Of a stretch of 64,000 bases of DNA, positions 59,074 through 64,000 are shown in pieces (the stretch's first letter is position 1; each line of letters starts with the position of its first letter). Made by a program: the position numbers and the translations under genes. Under the pieces are notes generated by a model. The model was not told the DNA's origin. It made no database searches and was given only the letters and a program-made list of their open reading frames with translations. Source of the stretch: Pseudomonas azotoformans (GTDB lineage: Bacteria > Pseudomonadota > Gammaproteobacteria > Pseudomonadales > Pseudomonadaceae); contig NZ_CP014546.1 in assembly GCF_001579805.1 (NCBI RefSeq), positions 6,634,001-6,698,000 on the forward strand, written 5' to 3'.

Positions 59074-60096
59074 ATGAACCACAGCATCGATCACAGCCAC
59101 CAGGACTCCGACCTGTTTGGCTTGCTCTACGGTTTTCGTTTTCGCCCAGGGGAAAAGGGTGAGCAGATAGATTCGGCGGCGGCGCTCCAGGCGTTGCGCC
59201 AACCGGGCGACCCGGAGGAGTTTTTGTGGCTGCACCTGAACCTCGCCCACGCCGCGTGCGAGCGTTGGATGCAGGCCCACCTGGACCTGCCGGAAGAATT
59301 CTTCGAAGCCCTGCATGAAGGCTCGCGCTCCACGCGCATCGAACACGTCGACTCGGCCTTGCTGGCGGTGGTCAACGACGTGGTGTTCAACTTCAGCAGC
59401 ATGGTCTCGTCGGACATTTCCACGCTGTGGGTCTGCGCCCGCAGCCGCCTGTTGATCAGCGCACGCCTGCAACCCTTGCACTCGGTGGACAAGTTGCGCT
59501 CATCGGTGAAGGCTGGCGAAAGCTTTCGTTCGCCGCTGGCCTTGCTCGTGCATTTGCTGCGCGACCAGGGTGAAGTACTGACCCAGATCGTGCGCAAGAC
59601 CAGCATCAGCGTCGACCATATCGAAGACCAGTTGCTGTCCTCACGCCTGTCCACCAACCGTGCCGAACTGGGCGCCGCACGCCGGGTGCTGGTGCGCCTG
59701 CAACGCCTGCTGGCGTTGGAGCCGGGCTCGCTGTTGCGCCTGCTCAACCGCCCGCCGCAATGGCTGCAAAAGGAAGACGTGAAGGAGTTGCGCAAATCCA
59801 CCGAGGAGTTTGCGTTGATCATCAACGACCTGATGGCCCTAGGTGAACGCATCAAGCTGTTGCAGGAAGAAATCGCCGCCAACCTCAACGAGCAAAGCAA
59901 CCGCACGCTGTTCACCCTCACGGTGGTGACGGTGCTGGCGCTGCCGATCAACATCATCGCCGGTTTTTTCGGCATGAACGTGGGCGGCGTGCCGCTTTCC
60001 CAGGACCCGGAAGGCTTCTGGATATTGGTGGCATTGGTCGCAACCTTTACCCTGATCGCCGGGCGCTGGGCGTTCAGGAAGCGCAAGGATTACTGA
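59074..60096 (+). CDS. zntB: CorA-family zinc transporter ZntB
   Basis: A 340-residue CorA-superfamily protein that in enterics moves zinc ions. The N-terminal cytosolic domain (LFGLLYGFRFRPGEKGEQID ... FLWLHLNLAHAACERWM) matches ZntB. Two C-terminal membrane segments frame the pore signature FFGMNVGGVPLSQDPEGFW (GMN). The basic end FRKRKDY is typical. Monocistronic by layout. The choice of ZntB over CorA rests on N-terminal wording and GMNVGGVP. Confidence 0.88.
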   Translation: MNHSIDHSHQDSDLFGLLYGFRFRPGEKGEQIDSAAALQALRQPGDPEEFLWLHLNLAHAACERWMQAHLDLPEEFFEALHEGSRSTRIEHVDSALLAVVNDVVFNFSSMVSSDISTLWVCARSRLLISARLQPLHSVDKLRSSVKAGESFRSPLALLVHLLRDQGEVLTQIVRKTSISVDHIEDQLLSSRLSTNRAELGAARRVLVRLQRLLALEPGSLLRLLNRPPQWLQKEDVKELRKSTEEFALIINDLMALGERIKLLQEEIAANLNEQSNRTLFTLTVVTVLALPINIIAGFFGMNVGGVPLSQDPEGFWILVALVATFTLIAGRWAFRKRKDY

Positions 60097-60197
60097 CCAG
60101 CGGCCGGTTCAATCACCTAAACACTGATATATGGCAGCATCTCTGTAACATCTTGCAATGATCATGAACGACATCCTCCCAACATGGATGCTCCGGC

Positions 60198-61814
60198 ATG
60201 GCCACCCCTTCCCTGACTGCCTCCACCCACGCCTCACCTGCAGACCCCAAACCCAGGCTGGACAAGAAACCCGGCCTGGTGACGGTGATCATCTTCTTCG
60301 CCGTGCTCGCCATGGGCCTATTGTTCACCGCCTACAGCCTGATGCATGACATGCACGAAATGGGCGCCCAACTCACCACCTGGACGCCCTTTTTGCTGCT
60401 CGGCGTGGCGCTGTTGATCGCCCTGGGCTTCGAGTTCGTCAACGGTTTCCACGACACCGCCAACGCCGTGGCGACAGTGATCTACACCAATTCGCTGCCG
60501 CCGCATTTTGCGGTGGTGTGGTCGGGCTTTTTCAACTTCCTTGGCGTGCTGCTTTCCAGCGGTGCGGTGGCGTTCGGCATCATTGCGTTGCTGCCGGTGG
60601 AGTTGATTCTGCAGGTGGGTTCTTCCGCCGGTTTCGCGATGATCTTTGCCCTGTTGATCGCCGCGATCCTGTGGAACCTCGGCACCTGGTGGCTGGGTTT
60701 GCCGGCGTCGTCGTCCCACACGTTGATCGGCTCGATCATCGGCGTCGGCGTGGCGAATGCCTTGATGCACGGGCGTGACGGCACCAGCGGCGTGGACTGG
60801 AGCCAGGCGATCAAGATCGGTTACGCCTTGCTGCTGTCGCCGCTGATCGGCTTTGCCTTTGCGGCGATGCTGTTGCTGGCCCTGCGCGCGTTCGTCAAGA
60901 ATCGCGCGCTGTACAAGGCACCCAAAGGCGACACCCCGCCACCGTGGTGGATTCGCGGCCTGCTGATCGCCACGTGCACCGGCGTGTCTTTCGCTCACGG
61001 TTCCAACGACGGGCAGAAAGGCATGGGCCTGATCATGCTGATCCTGGTGGGCACCTTGCCGATGGCCTACGCGCTGAACCGCACCATGCCCGCCGAGCAG
61101 TCGTTGCAGTTTGCGGCGGTGGCCGAAGTGACCCAGGTCGCCCTGGTGAAAAGTGCGCCGCAAGCACTGGCCGGCGACCCGCGCCCGATCCTCTCGACCT
61201 ACGTGCGCACCAAGGAAGCCACGCCGGAACTGGTCCCCGCCCTCGCCGCCCTCGCCGGGCAAATCGGTGATGAAGTCAAAGGCTACGGCTCCCTGGCCAA
61301 AGTGCCCGCCGAAGCCGTAGGCAACGTGCGCAACGACATGTACCTGACCAGCGAAACCATCCGCCTGATGGACAAGGGCAAGGTCGGCAATTTCGACGCG
61401 GATACCCAGGGCAAGCTGCAACTGTTCAAGCAACAGATCGACAGCTCCACACGCTTCATTCCACTGTGGGTGAAGATCGCCGTGGCCATCGCCCTCGGCC
61501 TGGGCACTATGGTGGGCTGGAAGCGCATCGTGGTCACCGTCGGCGAGAAGATCGGCAAGACGCACCTGACCTACGCCCAGGGCGCTTCGGCGGAAATGGT
61601 GGCGATGCTGACCATCGGCGCGGCGGACATGTATGGGTTGCCGGTGTCGACCACCCATGTGTTGTCGTCCGGTGTCGCGGGGACGATGGTGGCGAATGGC
61701 GGTGGGTTGCAGATGCGCACGATTCGCAACCTGGCGATGGCGTGGGTGCTCACATTACCGGCTGCGATTCTGCTGTCAGGCAGCCTCTACTGGCTGTTCA
61801 CCAAACTGTTCTGA
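60198..61814 (+). CDS. pitA: PiT-family inorganic phosphate transporter
   Basis: A 538-residue low-affinity phosphate (metal-phosphate) symporter. The inverted duplicated signatures are FEFVNGFHDTANAVATVIYT near the N terminus and MLTIGAADMYGLPVSTTHVL near the C terminus; SSSHTLIGSIIGVGVANALM and FAHGSNDGQKGMGLIMLIL also fit. A cytosolic loop of about 120 residues lies between the halves. It has a leader of about 100 bp after zntB and ends in a REP-type terminator. Confidence 0.92.
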   Translation: MATPSLTASTHASPADPKPRLDKKPGLVTVIIFFAVLAMGLLFTAYSLMHDMHEMGAQLTTWTPFLLLGVALLIALGFEFVNGFHDTANAVATVIYTNSLPPHFAVVWSGFFNFLGVLLSSGAVAFGIIALLPVELILQVGSSAGFAMIFALLIAAILWNLGTWWLGLPASSSHTLIGSIIGVGVANALMHGRDGTSGVDWSQAIKIGYALLLSPLIGFAFAAMLLLALRAFVKNRALYKAPKGDTPPPWWIRGLLIATCTGVSFAHGSNDGQKGMGLIMLILVGTLPMAYALNRTMPAEQSLQFAAVAEVTQVALVKSAPQALAGDPRPILSTYVRTKEATPELVPALAALAGQIGDEVKGYGSLAKVPAEAVGNVRNDMYLTSETIRLMDKGKVGNFDADTQGKLQLFKQQIDSSTRFIPLWVKIAVAIALGLGTMVGWKRIVVTVGEKIGKTHLTYAQGASAEMVAMLTIGAADMYGLPVSTTHVLSSGVAGTMVANGGGLQMRTIRNLAMAWVLTLPAAILLSGSLYWLFTKLF

Positions 61815-61831
61815 CACAACACCGAGCAAAA

Positions 61832-61865
61832 TGTGGGAGCTGGATTGCCAGCTCCCACACTTTTT
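61832..61865. terminator. REP-type hairpin terminator after the PiT gene
   Basis: TGTGGGAGCTGG, ATTG loop, CCAGCTCCCACA then CTTTTT: a perfect 12-bp stem with a T-run. It belongs to the GTGGGAGCTGG intergenic repeat family and lies between convergent genes, so it likely terminates both. Confidence 0.85.
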
Positions 61866-62838
61866 AGCCGGCGAACAACCCCGACATCATCTTCAACCGC
61901 TTCTTGTACACCCGCCGCGCCTCCAACGCCTCTTCCAGCGTCACCGCCACAAACCCCGCCCGCTGGTTCGGCTGCATCTGCCCGATCAGGTCCAGGTCGG
62001 CGCTGATCACCGTGCCTATCATCGCGTAGCCTCCGCCCGACACTGCATCCCGGTGCAACACTATAGGTTCCAATCCTGCCGGCACCTGGATCGAACCAAT
62101 CGGGTAGCAACTGTCGACGATATTCGACGGATCAGACCCCGCGCCAAACGGCTGCTCCCGTGGCTGGAAGCTCAACGCACTGCCGCCCTTGAAGCGATAA
62201 CCGATGCGGTCGGCTTCGGAACCCACGGTCCAGGGTTCGGCAAAGAAGCTGCTCTTGGCGGCATCAGTGAGGCGCTCGTAATACAGCCCCGGCACCACAC
62301 GCAGGGTCACGTCGCCGCCCACTGATCGGCGCAGTGCCATCGGCAGACTGTTGCCCGCCCGGCCCGTGCCACTGGCTGTACCGATGGGCAATTCATCGCC
62401 TTCCTGCAAGCGCCGCCCGCTAAATCCGCCAAGCGCGCCGAGGGTATAAGTCGAGCGGCTGCCGAGCACCAACGGCACGTCAATGCCACCGGCCACCGCA
62501 AGATAAGTCCTCGCGCCCGCCTTGGGAAATTCAAAGCGCAACACCTGCCCGGCGCGCACCTGGAACGCGGTGTCCTGGTGCACCACTTCACCGTCCAGGC
62601 GCGGCGACATCAAGGCGCCGCTGAGGGCTACCAGCGCGTCTTGCTGGAACTCCAGATCGGGGCCGATCAATGTGCATTCCAGGCCCGCCGCGCCGACTGG
62701 ATTGCCGACCAGGTGGTTGGCCGCACTCAACGCGTATTGATCCAATGCACCCGACGGCGGGATGCCCAGGTGGTAATAGCCTTCGCGGCCAAGGTCCTGC
62801 ACAGAGGTGGCGAGGCCGGGTTTGAGGACCTTGATCAT
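61864..62838 (-). CDS. pxpC: 5-oxoprolinase subunit C (KipA/biotin-dependent carboxylase-like)
   Basis: Part of PxpABC, which hydrolyses 5-oxoproline (pyroglutamate) to glutamate with ATP. The 324-residue protein matches KipA/PxpC: MIKVLKPGLATSVQDLGREG YYHLG start (in parts), AANHLVGNPVGAAGLECTL, YLAVAGGIDVPLVLGSRSTY, LGGFSGRRLQEGDELPIG and the C-terminal GPGGYAMIG-like GGGYAMIGTVISADLDLIGQ. It overlaps pxpB by 4 bp. Confidence 0.93.
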   Translation of the reverse strand: MIKVLKPGLATSVQDLGREGYYHLGIPPSGALDQYALSAANHLVGNPVGAAGLECTLIGPDLEFQQDALVALSGALMSPRLDGEVVHQDTAFQVRAGQVLRFEFPKAGARTYLAVAGGIDVPLVLGSRSTYTLGALGGFSGRRLQEGDELPIGTASGTGRAGNSLPMALRRSVGGDVTLRVVPGLYYERLTDAAKSSFFAEPWTVGSEADRIGYRFKGGSALSFQPREQPFGAGSDPSNIVDSCYPIGSIQVPAGLEPIVLHRDAVSGGGYAMIGTVISADLDLIGQMQPNQRAGFVAVTLEEALEARRVYKKRLKMMSGLFAG

Positions 62839-63713
62839 GCCAGCGCCTCCTGCAGGGATTTCGGATAACCGATGGGGTCGGCGAGAAAAGCATCGAGGGA
62901 AAATTCCACAGGGCGGATGCGCAGGTCGAAACGTCCTGCGTCGACTTCGGCAACGGCCAGGTCATAGGCGTCCCGATCAATGGGCTTGAACTGCACAATA
63001 TCGCCAGGACGGAAGAACACCATGTGTTCCTTGAGGTAGGCCAGTTGCTGCGCCGGGTCGTAGATCGGCGCCGGGGTCACGCCGAACATCTGGTAACCGC
63101 CGGCACCGCGTACCGAGTAGATGCAACCAAAACAGCCGCCATGGCCAAGAGTCAGTTTGGGCGTGTCGGTGCGTGGCCGCAGGTACTTGGGCACCTGCAA
63201 CTGCCGTTCGCGCTCGACCATCTGGAACATGAACGGCAGGCCCGCCACGAACCCGACCATCGACACAAACCACGGCGCCCCACTGTGAGCGGCAATGAAC
63301 GCCTCCACATCGGCCAGCCCGTTGATGCGCGCAGCGTACTCCAGGTCCGTACCGCTGGGGTCTTGATGGCGGTCGCGAAAACGCATCAGGGTCTCAAAGG
63401 TCCACGGGTCGTTGTACAGCACCGGGATTTCGATGATGCGTGTGTGCAAGGTGCGCTCAGCCACGGCCTGGGCTTCGGCGGTCTGCACCGCATCAAGCAG
63501 AACGTGGGGTGCGATGCGGTCGGGGTCGAAGCGGATCTGGAACGACGCATTGGCCAGGCACACATCCAGCACGCCTTCCAACGCCAGGCGCTCCACGGCA
63601 CGGGTCACCGCCATGCCTTTGAAAAAGGCCTCCAGGGACATGCTGTCGCTGACCTCGGCAAACAGGTGTTCATCGCCGCCGAAGCTGTAGCGGATGGGGG
63701 ATGTTTCAGCCAT
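62835..63713 (-). CDS. pxpB: 5-oxoprolinase subunit B (KipI-like)
   Basis: A 292-residue KipI/PxpB protein. The start at 63713 gives MAETSPIRYSFGGDEHLFAE, the family's N terminus; an in-frame ATT-region start at 63734 is not needed. Motifs: FVAGLPFMFQMVERERQL (family GFxPGFAYL region is GFVAGLPFMF here), the PRTDTPKLTLGHGGCFGCIY segment replacing the usual VPAGSVGIAG-type loop, and FRPGDIVQFKPID. The central segment is longer and differs from the textbook KipI wording, so substrate drift is possible. Coupled to pxpC by a 4-bp overlap. Confidence 0.88.
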   Translation of the reverse strand: MAETSPIRYSFGGDEHLFAEVSDSMSLEAFFKGMAVTRAVERLALEGVLDVCLANASFQIRFDPDRIAPHVLLDAVQTAEAQAVAERTLHTRIIEIPVLYNDPWTFETLMRFRDRHQDPSGTDLEYAARINGLADVEAFIAAHSGAPWFVSMVGFVAGLPFMFQMVERERQLQVPKYLRPRTDTPKLTLGHGGCFGCIYSVRGAGGYQMFGVTPAPIYDPAQQLAYLKEHMVFFRPGDIVQFKPIDRDAYDLAVAEVDAGRFDLRIRPVEFSLDAFLADPIGYPKSLQEALA

Positions 63714-63770
63714 GTCTGTTCCTCTTGGAATCATTGTAGAAAGGCAGGCGAAAAAATTGAGGGATCGTTT

Positions 63771-64000
63771 TTATTGGGGTGTTTTGACGGTGATGCCCGC
63801 TCGGTCCAGCGCTTCGCGGGTCGCCTCTACCAGCTCAAGGGCACCGGGGGTGTCGCTGTGCAGGCAGATGGAATCAAATTCTATAAACAGGTCTTCGCCT
63901 TCCACGGTTCGCACCAGCCCGGTCTGACAAGCCCGCAGGACACGCGCTGCCACCGTCGCAGGATCCAGCGCTCGCACAGTGCGGGTAAACACGATGGAGC
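63771..64000 (-). CDS. pxpA: 5-oxoprolinase subunit A (LamB/YcsF), C-terminal part
   Basis: The last 75 or so residues of a LamB/YcsF family protein, cut by the window end. [23 protein letters not shown] is the family's conserved C-terminal SICVHGD-type segment, followed by a terminal helix ([20 protein letters not shown]). Same strand and 57 bp upstream of pxpB, giving the order pxpA-pxpB-pxpC. Confidence 0.92.
   Translation of the reverse strand, partial: SIVFTRTVRALDPATVAARVLRACQTGLVRTVEGEDLFIEFDSICLHSDTPGALELVEATREALDRAGITVKTPQ

Overview
The window is chromosomal DNA of a fluorescent pseudomonad, most likely the Pseudomonas fluorescens group. The evidence is the aruC-aruF-aruG-aruD-aruB-aruE / argR / aotPOMQJ / acsA order typical of Pseudomonas, GC-rich coding with strong third-position bias, and intergenic GTGGGAGCTGG and GTGGCGAGCGGGCTTGCC repeats. 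No tRNA, rRNA, CRISPR array, transposase or integrase was seen.

Region 1 (1-26.6 kb) is mostly core metabolism. It holds the start of lysC, alaS, ltaE, an FMN riboswitch driving a type II lumazine synthase (RibH2-like), and the arginine succinyltransferase (AST) pathway in full. The arginine/ornithine ABC transporter with its AraC-type regulator ArgR, and acsA, follow. Candidate ArgR half-sites of the TGTCGC-N8-AA type lie upstream of both aruC and aotJ, and an intrinsic terminator separates aruC from aruF. A 1964-residue dermonecrotic-toxin-like protein with three tandem helical-LRR modules sits between aruC and argR.

Region 2 (26.6-46.7 kb) is more accessory. It has a DUF2790 protein, nrdB, a HAD phosphatase and a Fic protein bracketed by two copies of an intergenic repeat. 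Next comes a LysR-controlled cluster with an actinobacterial-like argininosuccinate lyase homologue, a polar amino acid ABC transporter and an MFS protein. A zinc-finger protein of unknown function, a small HTH protein, a HigBA-like toxin-antitoxin pair, a GlxA-type regulator, an SDR, two amidase-family genes and a TetR/metallo-hydrolase divergent pair complete it.

Region 3 (46.7-64 kb) carries signalling and transport genes: a MASE2-GGDEF cyclase, a BdlA-like PAS-PAS chemoreceptor, a DUF1003 protein, a LysR/GATase/monooxygenase-like unit, GlpQ with an AraC regulator, and a fatty acid hydroxylase family protein. It ends with a PepSY protein, a GAF histidine kinase, a chemoreceptor, ZntB, a PiT phosphate transporter and the pxpCBA 5-oxoprolinase genes (pxpA cut by the window end).

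Four genes (aruG, nrdB, glxA-like, amidase) are each broken by one extra G directly before a CC (GGCC read as GGGCC, or GGGCC as GGGGCC). The shared signature and the importance of nrdB suggest a systematic sequence error rather than four independent mutations.
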